The notes: a model not told the origin generated them from the letters alone. A DNA stretch of 35,242 nt from GCA-2688105 sp964499445 (GCA_964499445.1 CAZCLE010000006.1:1-35242), one strand, 5' to 3'. Numbered from the stretch's first letter, positions 7,988 to 15,707 are shown. Program-made: numbers and translations.

Positions 7988-8632
7988 TTATCCTTCCCTC
8001 AATAGAATAATGACCCTACGTACCTCGTCAACGCCAGTGCTCTGAGTGATAACATCTGGGTGGTCAGCCAAAGCCATGTGGATAATACGCCTCTCGTAAG
8101 CTGGCATCGGCTCCAGGGTAAATGACACCCCCTTAGCCTTCACCTGCTCCGCCATACGCCAGGCTAAAGCTTGCAAGGTTTCATAGCGGCGTTGTTTATA
8201 CCCTTCCACATCAATAATTATCGGCACCCATGTCTTCACCTGATAAGCCACAATAAGCCTGACCAGATACTGAAGACAAGCCAGGGTCTGCCCGCGTCGC
8301 CCAATCAAAATACCCAGGTCGTCACCCTCTATATTAAAGGCAATAGGAACAGTAGCTCCTTCCTCTTCCTCAACCGAAGCCGTCACCCCCATCATAGTAA
8401 GTAACGTCTCTAAGACCTCCCTGGCTTTCTCAGCCATATCATCTCTTTCCTTAAGTGTAGGCACCAATGGCTCCACCCTAACCATAGATTCCTCAGCACC
8501 CAAACCCAGAATGCCATGCCTACCTTCTTTTAGGACGGTGACCTTTACTTCTTCTCGGCTGACGCCTAATTGCTCTAAGGCGCTCTGGATAGCCTCCTCC
8601 ACGGTCTTTCCGCTCATCTCCAAGCTTCTCAT
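7988..8632 (-). CDS. jag: Jag/KhpB RNA-binding protein (Jag-N, KH and R3H domains)
   Basis: The protein has 214 residues and three domains in order. They are a Jag-N domain (residues about 3-52, SGKTVEEAIQSALEQLGV), a type II KH domain (about 70-145, with the GRRGQTLACLQYL loop) and an R3H domain at the end (ERRIIHMALADHPDVITQS). KhpB binds RNA with KhpA in firmicutes and affects cell elongation; its gene usually follows yidC. The start is ATG at 8632 with AGAAGG 8 bases upstream. A second in-frame ATG at 8617 is possible. Either start lies inside the yidC coding region, so the two genes overlap by 98-113 bases in different frames. Confidence 0.92.
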   Translation of the reverse strand: MRSLEMSGKTVEEAIQSALEQLGVSREEVKVTVLKEGRHGILGLGAEESMVRVEPLVPTLKERDDMAEKAREVLETLLTMMGVTASVEEEEGATVPIAFNIEGDDLGILIGRRGQTLACLQYLVRLIVAYQVKTWVPIIIDVEGYKQRRYETLQALAWRMAEQVKAKGVSFTLEPMPAYERRIIHMALADHPDVITQSTGVDEVRRVIILLREG

Positions 8633-9482
8633 GTGCTAAACCTTCTTCCTGTGTAGAATCAGCGACCACGATATCAGCACCAACATCAGCCTCAACCGAA
8701 GATACTTCCTCTACTTGAGCAATACGCCTCCTATACTTTTTATCCCTAATAGCTCGTCTCTCAGCCGCTGGTTTAACTAAGCCTCCCCACCCGGTAACAA
8801 AATATTGCATACCAATACTGATAATATTTGATATCGCCCAGTAGAGAGCCAAACCGCTGGGGAATGATAAGCAAAAGAAACCAAACATCAGCGGCATCAG
8901 CCACAGCATCATTCGGCTCTGCGCTTGTTGCTTGGGGTCAGCGGTTCGAGGCATTACCATCTTCTGCTGCACCCACATTGTTCCCCCAACCAAAAGGGCT
9001 AATATGAGAGTCTTATCAGGTACCGCCAAGTCCAACCACAAGAACTGACTCTCCAAGGGCAGCATAGAATACACCACTGGCCAGGAATAAAGGTATTGGG
9101 ACAGGTTCAGTAAGCCCTCAGGGGTTACCGCTAGAGCCAGCATAATTGACTGGTAGAGAGCTATCCAAATAGGCATTTGGACGAGCATGGGTAATACGCA
9201 ACCGGCAGGACTTATGCCCGTTTCCTTATACAGCCTCATCTGCTCCTGAGCCATTCTTTGCTTATCTTTACCGTGTTTCTTTTGAAGCTCAGTAAGCTTT
9301 GGCTGAAGCTCCTGCATCGCCTTAGTGGCATGAAGTTGCTTTAAGGTCAGCTTCAGCATCAACCCCCGAATAACAATAGTCAGCACAATAATAGCTAGCC
9401 CAAAGCTGCTAAATAGATAGTTGGTCACCACAATGAGGACATTTATCATCGGCTGCAGAATGATTAGGTCCCATACGTTCAA
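8520..9482 (-). CDS. yidC: YidC/Oxa1 membrane protein insertase with basic C-terminal tail
   Basis: YidC inserts and folds inner-membrane proteins, alone or with SecYEG. The 320-residue protein is of the short Gram-positive/Oxa1 type without a large periplasmic domain. The five-helix core is visible, with the cytoplasmic hairpin (TLKQLHATKAMQELQPKLTE, residues about 46-75) and QMPIWIALYQSIM. The last 35 or so residues are Arg/Lys-rich (RLRAIRRQPRRSKGHRPKRR), as in Oxa1 and YidC forms whose tails contact the ribosome. That tail is encoded by DNA that also encodes the start of jag. The start is TTG at 9482, supported by GAGGT about 8 bases upstream. The cluster order rpmH-rnpA-yidD-x-yidC-jag is the common bacterial one apart from the inserted gene x. 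Confidence 0.95.
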   Translation of the reverse strand: MNVWDLIILQPMINVLIVVTNYLFSSFGLAIIVLTIVIRGLMLKLTLKQLHATKAMQELQPKLTELQKKHGKDKQRMAQEQMRLYKETGISPAGCVLPMLVQMPIWIALYQSIMLALAVTPEGLLNLSQYLYSWPVVYSMLPLESQFLWLDLAVPDKTLILALLVGGTMWVQQKMVMPRTADPKQQAQSRMMLWLMPLMFGFFCLSFPSGLALYWAISNIISIGMQYFVTGWGGLVKPAAERRAIRDKKYRRRIAQVEEVSSVEADVGADIVVADSTQEEGLAHEKLGDERKDRGGGYPERLRAIRRQPRRSKGHRPKRR

Positions 9483-9493
9483 TTAAATCTACC

Positions 9494-10723
9494 TCACTCG
9501 CTACTCTTTAATGAGATGGTGGCTAATTTAGCACCGGTATCGGCATCCACCGGATGAATGGTGAAATCTTGAGTGTGAATATAAACAATCCCATCACTAG
9601 CACAAAGCGGACCGTATATATCCTTTCCAATATCGGCTAGCGTGTTAATTTGATTACTAGCTGTATCCAAGGCATATACCACCCCCTGCTGTGAAGCAAT
9701 AATAACCTTGTCATCAACTAAAATGGGGGAAGAAGAAACGGGACTTCCGAGGTCAATAGCATCGGCAACCTCACCACCGCTTTTGGCATCTAAAATATAG
9801 ACTTTACCATCAAGGCATGGGGCATAGATAACATTATCATAAGCTACTGGTGTTGCCCAGAACCAACTCTCCCCCATAAATTTCCATTTTTGACTACCAT
9901 CATCAGCATCCACCGCATACAAATACCTGTCCATGGAACCGATATAAACCGTGTTACCATAAACTAAAGCAGTAGAAGCCAGAGCACCTTGGGCTTTAAA
10001 CTCCCATTCTTTCCTGCCACTCTCAGCATCTAGGGCATAGAGCTTATTATCAAAGGAAGTAATATATACCGTGCTACCATTGCCGGCCGGGGTTGACCAA
10101 ACCTTGTCTCCGGCTTGGAACTCCCACTCCTCGTCCCCGGTAACCGCATCCAGAGCGTAGACCTTGCCATCGGAAGTACTGAAATAAACCTTATCCAACA
10201 TCACCATAGGCCCACTAATAATAGGCTTGAGGTAATTCTCACGGGGATATACCCACCTTATTCCCAGTGAACTGGAGTTAAAGGCATAAATTCTACCATT
10301 GTAGCCCCCAATGTAAACCAAATCCCCGGCCACGGCCGGAGTTCCGTATATGGCTACCCCGGCTGGGGCGGCACAGCCGCTTCCATAAGCTGGCGCACAG
10401 CCGAATCCACCAGACTGGGGCATCTTTAACGACTCTGACCATTGACGGCTACCAGCGGCAATATTAACCACTACCAGTCTGCCCTCCTTAGAACCCACAA
10501 AGAGGGTGCCATCGGCTACCACTCCACCTGACCAACCGATAGGCTGCAAACCTCTAATACAGCCTAAACCGGTTAAACCGCTCATTATCACCAGAAGCAT
10601 CACCAGCAAGAGCAATGTCTTACCCAATATTGGCTTATGCTTAAAAAGATAGCTTACCACGGGTAGCTTGATGAAGCTCCGCCCCAAGGGCGGTAGATTA
10701 ATAAAGATTCTCTTAAACCACAC
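9494..10723 (-). CDS. PQQ-like beta-propeller lipoprotein
   Basis: This 409-residue protein has a hydrophobic segment at residues about 35-54, ending in a lipobox-like LTGLGC. It is therefore probably a lipid-anchored extracellular protein with an unusually long N-terminal cytoplasmic stretch of about 34 residues. The rest consists of repeated beta-propeller blades of the PQQ/BamB type, with recurring patterns like YALDA.(S/T)G...W.F and a run of V(Y/F)(I/F)(G/S)S strands. I see no PQQ-binding or dehydrogenase residues that I could name, so an enzyme role is not supported; a scaffold or BamB-like function is possible. It sits between yidD and yidC, 11 bases before the yidC start, which suggests a link to membrane protein insertion. 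The start is GTG at 10723 after GGGGGAG. Confidence 0.82.
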   Translation of the reverse strand: MWFKRIFINLPPLGRSFIKLPVVSYLFKHKPILGKTLLLLVMLLVIMSGLTGLGCIRGLQPIGWSGGVVADGTLFVGSKEGRLVVVNIAAGSRQWSESLKMPQSGGFGCAPAYGSGCAAPAGVAIYGTPAVAGDLVYIGGYNGRIYAFNSSSLGIRWVYPRENYLKPIISGPMVMLDKVYFSTSDGKVYALDAVTGDEEWEFQAGDKVWSTPAGNGSTVYITSFDNKLYALDAESGRKEWEFKAQGALASTALVYGNTVYIGSMDRYLYAVDADDGSQKWKFMGESWFWATPVAYDNVIYAPCLDGKVYILDAKSGGEVADAIDLGSPVSSSPILVDDKVIIASQQGVVYALDTASNQINTLADIGKDIYGPLCASDGIVYIHTQDFTIHPVDADTGAKLATISLKSSE

Positions 10724-10752
10724 TTACTTACTCCCCCAATAAATACCGGGTG

Positions 10753-10962
10753 TCATGGCACCGGGTCATAACCACCCGGCTTAAACGGATGGCAGTGAGA
10801 TATTCGCTTTACCCCCAGCCACACCCCCTTAAAGAAACCAAACTTGGCAATAGCTTCATAGGTATATTGAGAGCAGGTCGGGGTGAAGCGACAAGACGAC
10901 GGCAGAACCAGTGATAGAGTTGACTGATAAAGCCTAATTAACTCTAAGGCAAACCCTTTCAT
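10753..10962 (-). CDS. yidD: Membrane protein insertion efficiency factor YidD
   Basis: This is a small protein of 69 residues with the family signature LPSSCRFTPTCSQYTYEAI (residues about 20-38) and the HCHPFKPGGYDPVP ending. YidD lies at the inner face of the membrane through an amphipathic N-terminal helix and helps YidC-dependent insertion. The gene overlaps the 3' end of rnpA by 29 bases in another frame, a common arrangement for this pair. Confidence 0.95.
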   Translation of the reverse strand: MKGFALELIRLYQSTLSLVLPSSCRFTPTCSQYTYEAIAKFGFFKGVWLGVKRISHCHPFKPGGYDPVP

Positions 10963-11296
10963 TTTCCCTCATTAATAATCGAGCTCGAGATAACAAATCC
11001 TCAACCGATTTCTTGAGTTCGGTATAACTGGTGGCAGCCGCTGGCGGACGAGCAATGAATACAATATCCCACCCCGGCTTGAGCGGAGTTACCCGTAAGA
11101 TTTCACGAAGCCAACGCTTTACCTTGTTCCTGACCACCGCCTTACCTACCTGCCGACTAATGGAAAAGCCAAGCCTGGACAATGCAAGACCGTTAGGTAA
11201 AGCCTTCATCACCAGTAAACTACACGCCCACGACCTGCCTTCACTATAAACTAACGTATACTGTGCCCGCTTTTTAAGATTTTCTTCTCCCCGCAT
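10934..11296 (-). CDS. rnpA: Ribonuclease P protein component
   Basis: RnpA is the protein subunit that helps the RNase P RNA remove 5' leaders from tRNA precursors. The fold and signature are clear: an aromatic-rich N-terminus (KKRAQYTLVYSEGRSW), the RNR-type motif SRQVGKAVVRNKVKRWLREILR (residues about 48-69; a few bases of it are typical variants) and a C-terminal WDIVFIARPPAA stretch. I place the start at ATG 11296 (120 residues), because GAGG lies 7 bases upstream and the N-terminus then matches usual RnpA length. An upstream in-frame ATG at 11335 would add 13 residues. The palindromic element D lies upstream, between rpmH and rnpA. Confidence 0.93.
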   Translation of the reverse strand: MRGEENLKKRAQYTLVYSEGRSWACSLLVMKALPNGLALSRLGFSISRQVGKAVVRNKVKRWLREILRVTPLKPGWDIVFIARPPAAATSYTELKKSVEDLLSRARLLMRENERVCLRVN

Positions 11297-11350
11297 TGCC
11301 CCGCCTCTTAACTTATTTATCAGCAAAGAGGCCATCTATCAAGAGCAAGG

Positions 11351-11407
11351 TTGAAGGGGCGAAGCCCTTTTAAGAAATATCCCTCTCTCCTTTAAAGGAA
11401 ATGGGAA
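11351..11407. repeat. Degenerate palindromic repeat, copy D
   Basis: A GGGGC-GAA-GCCCT hairpin with one G.T pair (about 11354-11370) is followed by TAAGAAAT and a decayed purine/pyrimidine palindrome around TCCTTTAAAGGA (11389-11400). The layout is the same as in copy C, and in the same orientation. It sits in the gap between rpmH and rnpA. Confidence 0.65.
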
Positions 11408-11457
11408 TCAGGGGGTAATGTTAATAGATAACTTCAATGAGGGCTCTGCTTCCTGGG

Positions 11458-11598
11458 TCATACCACAGTTAGTCTCTTACGACCCTTCAGCCGCCTTGCT
11501 TTTAAGACAGCCCGCCCACTCCTAGTGCTCATTCTCTTCAGAAAGCCATGCTCCCGCTTTCTTGGAATCCTCTTTGGCTGATAAGTCCTTTTCGGCAC
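11458..11598 (-). CDS. rpmH: 50S ribosomal protein L34
   Basis: This is a short gene of 46 codons plus stop. The minus strand gives a protein starting (V/M)PKRTYQPKRIPRKREHG and continuing FLKRMSTRSGRAVLKARR, which is the unmistakable L34 sequence, very rich in Arg and Lys. The start is GTG at 11598 with AGGAG 5 bases upstream, and the stop is TGA at 11458-11460. It heads the rpmH-rnpA-yidD-yidC-jag cluster and has a good promoter 25 bases upstream. Confidence 0.96.
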   Translation of the reverse strand: MPKRTYQPKRIPRKREHGFLKRMSTRSGRAVLKARRLKGRKRLTVV

Positions 11599-11623
11599 TC
11601 TAACTCCTCAATAGATTAAAGTG

Positions 11624-11653
11624 ATTATACTTCTGTCACCTCACCACTGTCAA
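11624..11653 (-). promoter_or_regulatory. Strong sigma-70 promoter of the rpmH cluster
   Basis: Read on the minus strand, a consensus TTGACA (11648-11653) and a consensus TATAAT (11624-11629) are separated by 18 bases. They end about 25 bases before the rpmH GTG. The rest of the 188-base gap 11599-11786 shows no gene. Confidence 0.8.
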
Positions 11654-11786
11654 TCTGGAAGGTCTTTACCAAGAAGAATTTAAAGGAGGCCAAACCCCTC
11701 TTAAATAAAGTGGGGGGAAAGAGAATAGGATTACCAAATAAAAACCCAGGGTGGTAAGGCTAATGAAAAAACTCTAACTTACCAAA

Positions 11787-12089
11787 TTAATCGCCGGTGA
11801 CAGTAAGTCCCATCTTACGGACGTGAGCTGGCACATATGGCAGTAGGGCCAAGTGCCGTGCCCTCTTTATGGCTACCGCTAAGGCACGCTGATGCTTAGC
11901 ACAAGTACCACTTTTACGACGAGGCCCTATCTTTCCTCCACCCCATATGTAACGGCGTAAGTTCACCGGGTCTTTATAGTCTATCTCCTCGACCCTGTCA
12001 GCACAGAAAGAGCAAACCCTGCGCTTCGGAAAATATCTTGCCCCATTCCACCTTTTATTCTTCGTTTTGCTAAATCTTCGCGTCGTCAC
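11787..12089 (-). CDS. rpsR: 30S ribosomal protein S18 (Cys/zinc-ribbon form)
   Basis: S18 binds the 30S platform next to S6. The conserved core is visible: DPVNLRRYI, the IGPRRKSGTCAKHQRALA stretch and IKRARHLALLPYV. Cysteines in VCSFCADR together with C..H (TCAKH) could bind zinc, which is the C+ form known for some ribosomal proteins. The start is uncertain. A GGAGG at 12106-12110 lies well placed only for a site near 12090, so GTG at 12089 (100 residues) is chosen, although the spacing is long. TTG at 12116 would read through the GGAGG and add 9 residues. The gene order rpsF-ssb-rpsR is the usual one. Confidence 0.9.
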   Translation of the reverse strand: MTTRRFSKTKNKRWNGARYFPKRRVCSFCADRVEEIDYKDPVNLRRYIWGGGKIGPRRKSGTCAKHQRALAVAIKRARHLALLPYVPAHVRKMGLTVTGD

Positions 12090-12139
12090 TCGTTTTAAGT
12101 TACTACCTCCTATCAAGTTTAGCCAAGCCCAACTTCCAT

Positions 12140-12173
12140 CTAAGACGGCACATCATCTAAGACGGCACATCAT
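12140..12173. repeat. 17-bp perfect tandem duplication at the end of ssb
   Basis: The unit CTAAGACGGCACATCAT occurs at 12140-12156 and again at 12157-12173. The second copy contains the ssb stop codon and its last five codons; the first lies just downstream of the gene. Next to it, GGCTCT hexamers repeat (from about 12176) and encode the EPEPEP run of the SSB tail. Confidence 0.9.
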
Positions 12174-12582
12174 CAGGCTCTGGCTCTGGCTCTGGCTCCA
12201 CCTCACCAATCCCACCTTCTTCAATCCTCTCCTCAGGAAGAGGAGCCGCTGCCCGTCTATCAAGAAATATTACCCTGTTGGCTATTATTTCAGGTCGTGA
12301 ATGCTTTTGACCGTCCTGACTCTCCCAAGTACGGGTGCGCATCCTACCTTCAGCGTAGACAAGCCTACCTTTAGTCAGAAACTGGTTGCATTGTTCAGCC
12401 AGCTTATTCCAAGCCACTACAGCAAACCACTCTGTCTCCTGTTTACGCTCACCGTCAGGAGTAGTATATGTCCAATTAGTGGCAACACGAAAGGAGGTTA
12501 CCGGATTGCCATTGGGAGTAAAGCGCATTTCAGGGTCACTGCCGAGATTACCAATAATCATTATCTTATTTAAGCTTACCAT
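12157..12582 (-). CDS. ssb: Single-stranded DNA-binding protein with atypical C-terminus
   Basis: The 141-residue protein has an N-terminal OB-fold domain (LNKIMIIGNLGSDPEMRFTP, then WFAVVAWNKLAEQ and the GRLVYAEGRMRTRTW region) and an acidic, Pro-rich tail. SSB coats single-stranded DNA and recruits repair and replication enzymes through its last residues, normally ending in an acidic stretch plus IPF. Here the end reads PDDVPS: the acidic part is present but the terminal Phe is replaced by Ser. A 17-bp tandem duplication touches exactly this point. It lies between rpsF and rpsR, as in most bacteria. The ATG start is at 12582; GTG codons nearby are less likely. Confidence 0.95.
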   Translation of the reverse strand: MVSLNKIMIIGNLGSDPEMRFTPNGNPVTSFRVATNWTYTTPDGERKQETEWFAVVAWNKLAEQCNQFLTKGRLVYAEGRMRTRTWESQDGQKHSRPEIIANRVIFLDRRAAAPLPEERIEEGGIGEVEPEPEPEPDDVPS

Positions 12583-12642
12583 TATCGTGAAGACTCCTTT
12601 CGCCCTATCCGAACACCTGCAGGAAACAGGCGCACTTCACTA

Positions 12643-12981
12643 TTAACTACTCAACCTAATCAACAGATGCCGCAGAACCTCCTCAGAAATCTGCAGATTC
12701 GCTTCGAGTTCTTGGCTCAACGCCGGCTTCAATTTGAACCGAGCTAACACATAATTCCCTTCCATAAAATGTCTAATAGGATAGGCTAGCCTTCTTTTAC
12801 CCCATCGATCTACATCAGAAATAGTGCCACCCTTCCCGGTAATAAATTGGCTTACCTTATCTATTATAGCATCAAATTTCTCTTCCCCAACCTCTGGGCT
12901 AATAATTAATACCAGTTCGTAGTCACGCAACCGCTTATCCTCTACCGTTAATGCTTCCTTGGGTTCACTTTTAGATACCAT
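12643..12981 (-). CDS. rpsF: 30S ribosomal protein S6
   Basis: S6 sits with S18 on the 30S platform. The 112-residue protein shows the conserved RDYELVLIISPEVGEE strand-helix start (after a family-untypical 18-residue N-terminal extension, Lys/Glu-rich), WGKRRLAYPI and GNYVLARFKL. It heads rpsF-ssb-rpsR and has a promoter about 30 bases upstream. The ATG at 12981 is preceded by a weak TAGGTG; an internal start is possible since the extension is not conserved in the family. Confidence 0.93.
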   Translation of the reverse strand: MVSKSEPKEALTVEDKRLRDYELVLIISPEVGEEKFDAIIDKVSQFITGKGGTISDVDRWGKRRLAYPIRHFMEGNYVLARFKLKPALSQELEANLQISEEVLRHLLIRLSS

Positions 12982-13008
12982 CTATTCACCTAATGATTTT
13001 TATAGCAC

Positions 13009-13037
13009 ATTATAATACTATTCAACAAGAAATACAA
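13009..13037 (-). promoter_or_regulatory. Sigma-70 promoter of rpsF-ssb-rpsR
   Basis: On the minus strand, TTGTAT (13032-13037) is followed after 17 bases by TATAAT (13009-13014), about 28 bases upstream of the rpsF ATG. Confidence 0.65.
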
Positions 13038-13118
13038 ACAATAAATGCCCTCATTAATCTAGATTTTGGGGATAAGTTAAGGAGGCGAAGTTAATAAACA
13101 AACCAACTATTATCCAGC

Positions 13119-13147
13119 TTGACACGATATACGGCTCCTGATAGACT
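13119..13147 (+). promoter_or_regulatory. Promoter of tRNA-Asp
   Basis: A consensus TTGACA at 13119-13124 and TAGACT at 13142-13147 are separated by 17 bases, ending 42 bases before the tRNA. Apart from this and the rpsF promoter, the 12982-13189 gap appears empty. Confidence 0.65.
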
Positions 13148-13189
13148 CTAGCTGGTTAACAGATTTAATTACCCTTACCAAGCTAGAAT

Positions 13190-13263
13190 GGCCCCGTGGT
13201 GTAGCGGACTAACATGCCACCCTGTCACGGTGGAGATCGGGGGTTCGAATCCCCCCGGGGTCG
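13190..13263 (+). tRNA. tRNA-Asp (anticodon GTC)
   Basis: The complete cloverleaf reads as acceptor GGCCCCG pairing with CGGGGTC, a D arm, an anticodon arm with loop holding GTC (ACCCTGTCACGGTGG), and the T arm GGGGGTTCGAATCCCCC. The discriminator base is G. CCA is not encoded. A short T-rich stretch follows. No gene is seen in the 256 bases up to the next tRNA. Confidence 0.96.
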
Positions 13264-13519
13264 CTTATTCTATTTTTGCATTGACATCTTCCCGGTATTC
13301 GCTCCTGTGCACTTGACTACTCCACAAAGACCAAACCGTAAACTGGAACCTGCTATTTGGTTGGAATTAGCGGCACGCAAACAGAGTGAGAGCCTTCTTG
13401 CAATCTTTTGTTTAGGAGATTCAGGTCGGTAGTGACGAGATGACCGTCCAATACACGTTACCTATGCCGCCAAAACAATCGGATGAGGAGGTGATAGGAG
13501 TTCTACCTTTTATACAACA

Positions 13520-13595
13520 TGGTAGGCCGTGCAGGTCTCGAACCTGCGACACCCTGATTAAAAGTCAGGTGCTCTACCAACTGAGCTAACGGCCC
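13520..13595 (-). tRNA. tRNA-Lys (anticodon TTT), CCA encoded
   Basis: On the minus strand the acceptor GGGCCGT pairs with ACGGCCT (G.T at the first pair). The D arm is GCTC...GAGC, the anticodon arm is CCTGA-CTTTTAA-TCAGG, and the T arm is GCAGG-TTCGAGA-CCTGC. The discriminator is A, and CCA follows at 13520-13522. The other two tRNAs in the window do not encode CCA. Confidence 0.96.
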
Positions 13596-13708
13596 ATATT
13601 TAATCTTGGTGAGCAGTCAAATAGACGCTTTGTTTATACGCTCTGATTTTAGCAAAGCTGGGATACCAATGCAAATATGACACGTTAGGGCACTGATTCT
13701 TTTTAGCT

Positions 13709-14359
13709 TTATTTCCTGCCCATCTCGGTCAGAAGCCAGGAGACCCACTGCTGAATCCCTTCTCCGGTTACGCAGGAGACTTGGCAAATTTCTGCTTTCT
13801 TGTTTATCCCCTTGATTGCTTGAGAAAAAGCCTGAACATCAAACTCCAGGTATGGCAAAAGGTCAATTTTATTTATTAACACGGCGTCGACTATATCGAA
13901 CATTAAAGGATACTTAAAAGGTTTATCATCCCCTTCAGGAACGCTTGAAATTAACACCTTTCTATGCTCACCAAGAACAAACTCTGCCGGGCAGACTAGG
14001 TTGCCCACATTCTCAATAAAGAGCAGTTCAATATCCTGAAGAGGAAAGCTGTCCAAGGCATTATTTACCATGTTAGCATCGAGATGACATGCCCCGCCGG
14101 TATTTATCTGGATGACAGGCACGCCGGCTTTGCCTATCGCCTCAGCATCCATACTTGAGCTTATATCCCCCTCAATAACGCCAATCTTAGTTTTTCCTTT
14201 CAGACTCTTTATTGTTTCCAGAATAAGACTGGTCTTGCCGGCACCAGGCGAGGACATCACGTTCACCGCAAATACACCCTGGCTGTCAAGCAACCGACGG
14301 TTTCTCTCGGCTATCTGCTCATTAGCGCCAAGAATGTCTTTAAGAATCTTTATCTCCAT
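13709..14359 (-). CDS. hypB: Hydrogenase/urease nickel incorporation GTPase HypB
   Basis: HypB is the GTPase that, with HypA, delivers nickel to the large subunit of [NiFe]-hydrogenase. The 216-residue protein has a P-loop SSPGAGKTS (residues about 36-44), the EGDISSSMDAE switch region, the metal-binding Cys/His in GGACHLDANMV, and the NKIDLLPY guanine-binding motif. It lacks the His-rich N-terminal nickel store seen in some HypB. Its ATG abuts the hypA stop. It is the last gene of the hydrogenase region on the minus strand. Confidence 0.95.
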   Translation of the reverse strand: MEIKILKDILGANEQIAERNRRLLDSQGVFAVNVMSSPGAGKTSLILETIKSLKGKTKIGVIEGDISSSMDAEAIGKAGVPVIQINTGGACHLDANMVNNALDSFPLQDIELLFIENVGNLVCPAEFVLGEHRKVLISSVPEGDDKPFKYPLMFDIVDAVLINKIDLLPYLEFDVQAFSQAIKGINKKAEICQVSCVTGEGIQQWVSWLLTEMGRK

Positions 14360-14701
14360 TTATTCCACCTCAATGCTTTCTACAAAAAGCTCTTTACCAG
14401 CCACAATTTCCATTTCTTTGCCTCCACAATAGGGACAAGCCCAATCAAATTCTTCAAGCTCAAAAAGTTTATCGCAGACCCGACACCGAGCCTTTGTCGC
14501 CACCACCGTGAAAGCAAGAGCCGCTCCTTCAGCGAGGGTGCCCTGGCTGAGGAAACCAAAATAGAACTGAACACATTCTTTAACCACCCCGGTCATTTCC
14601 CCGATAACCAGGTTAATCTTCCCCACTTCCTTGGCTCCGGCCTCCTTTGCCTGTTCCAGAACAACATCGAGCATATTCTGAGTAATGGCAAGTTCGTGCA
14701 T
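14360..14701 (-). CDS. hypA: Hydrogenase nickel insertion protein HypA
   Basis: HypA hands nickel to the hydrogenase large subunit together with HypB. The protein begins MHELAIT, with the N-terminal His2 nickel ligand, and has a zinc site made of two CxxC pairs (CRVC...CPYC, residues about 73-95). I set the start at ATG 14701 (113 residues), because the free MHE N-terminus is required for nickel binding; an upstream in-frame ATG at 14743 would bury it. The start lies one base after the hypE stop, and the stop is directly followed by hypB. Confidence 0.94.
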   Translation of the reverse strand: MHELAITQNMLDVVLEQAKEAGAKEVGKINLVIGEMTGVVKECVQFYFGFLSQGTLAEGAALAFTVVATKARCRVCDKLFELEEFDWACPYCGGKEMEIVAGKELFVESIEVE

Positions 14702-14702
14702 T

Positions 14703-15707
14703 TTAGCAAATCCTGGGCAGTATGTCCCCGACCAGCATATCAACTATCCGGGAAGACCCCAGACAGGTTTTCATCACCACCCGGCCGGGATGTTCTGCCC
14801 TTACCTCACCGATGATAACCGCACCTTTCCCATAATTATTTTCTCGCATTGCCTGGAGAACCTTATCAGCATCTGTAGCCGGAACTATAGCCACCAGCTT
14901 GCCTTCATTGGCTACATAAAGGGGGTCAAAGCCCAGCATCTCACAGGCACCGAGAACCTCTTCCCGTACCGGGATTCTTTCCTCTTCAATTCTTATCCCT
15001 ACCTTTGACTGCTTGGCCAGTTCGTTTAAGGTAGTGGCTAACCCTCCCCGAGTCGGGTCTCGCAGGCAATGAATATTCGGGCTGGCGGTCAACATTTCCG
15101 CCACCAAACTCCCCAGCGGGGCACAATCACTCTCCAGTTGGGTGGAAAAACTCAACCCTTCCCGCTGGCTGAACACAGCAATGCCATGGTCGCCTATAGT
15201 CCCGCTTAGAATCACCTTATCCCCCGGTCTGGCATTGCCACCAGATATATTAATCCCCTCTGATATTACCCCCACGCCAGCAGTGTTGATGAAGAGCTTA
15301 TCGGCGCTGCCCCGATGCACCACCTTGGTGTCGCCGGCGACAATCTTCACCCCGGCTTCCTGAGTTGCCTTTTGCACCGAGTCCACGATTTGGCTCAGCG
15401 CACTTTGGGAAAGTCCTTCCTCAATAATGAAAGCAAGGCTTAAGTAAAGGGGCTGGGCACCGGACATAGCCAGGTCGTTCACCGTGCCGCAGACAGCGAG
15501 CTTCCCGATATCGCCCCCGGGGAAGAAAATAGGACTCACCACGTAGCTATCGGTGGTAAAAGCCAGCCTCCCGCTGAGGTCAATAACGGCTGAGTCGTCC
15601 AATTTAGCCAAAAAGGGATTATCAAAAGCTCCCAGAAAGCTTTTCTCTACCAGTTCGTGAGCCAGCTTACCACCACTGCCGTGGGCGAGCAGGATTTTAT
15701 CCTCCAA
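14703..15707 (-). CDS. hypE: Carbamoyl dehydratase HypE
   Basis: HypE turns the carbamoyl group received from HypF into a cyano group on its C-terminal cysteine, the CN ligand of the active-site iron. The protein has 334 residues and ends in PRIC, the conserved acceptor cysteine being the last residue. The ATP-binding fold of the PurM/ThiL superfamily is visible, from LAHGSGGKLAHELV at the N-terminus to the DDSAVIDL, GDTKVV and RDPTRGGLATTLNELA stretches. The start overlaps the end of hypD by 11 bases. Confidence 0.96.
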   Translation of the reverse strand: MEDKILLAHGSGGKLAHELVEKSFLGAFDNPFLAKLDDSAVIDLSGRLAFTTDSYVVSPIFFPGGDIGKLAVCGTVNDLAMSGAQPLYLSLAFIIEEGLSQSALSQIVDSVQKATQEAGVKIVAGDTKVVHRGSADKLFINTAGVGVISEGINISGGNARPGDKVILSGTIGDHGIAVFSQREGLSFSTQLESDCAPLGSLVAEMLTASPNIHCLRDPTRGGLATTLNELAKQSKVGIRIEEERIPVREEVLGACEMLGFDPLYVANEGKLVAIVPATDADKVLQAMRENNYGKGAVIIGEVRAEHPGRVVMKTCLGSSRIVDMLVGDILPRIC

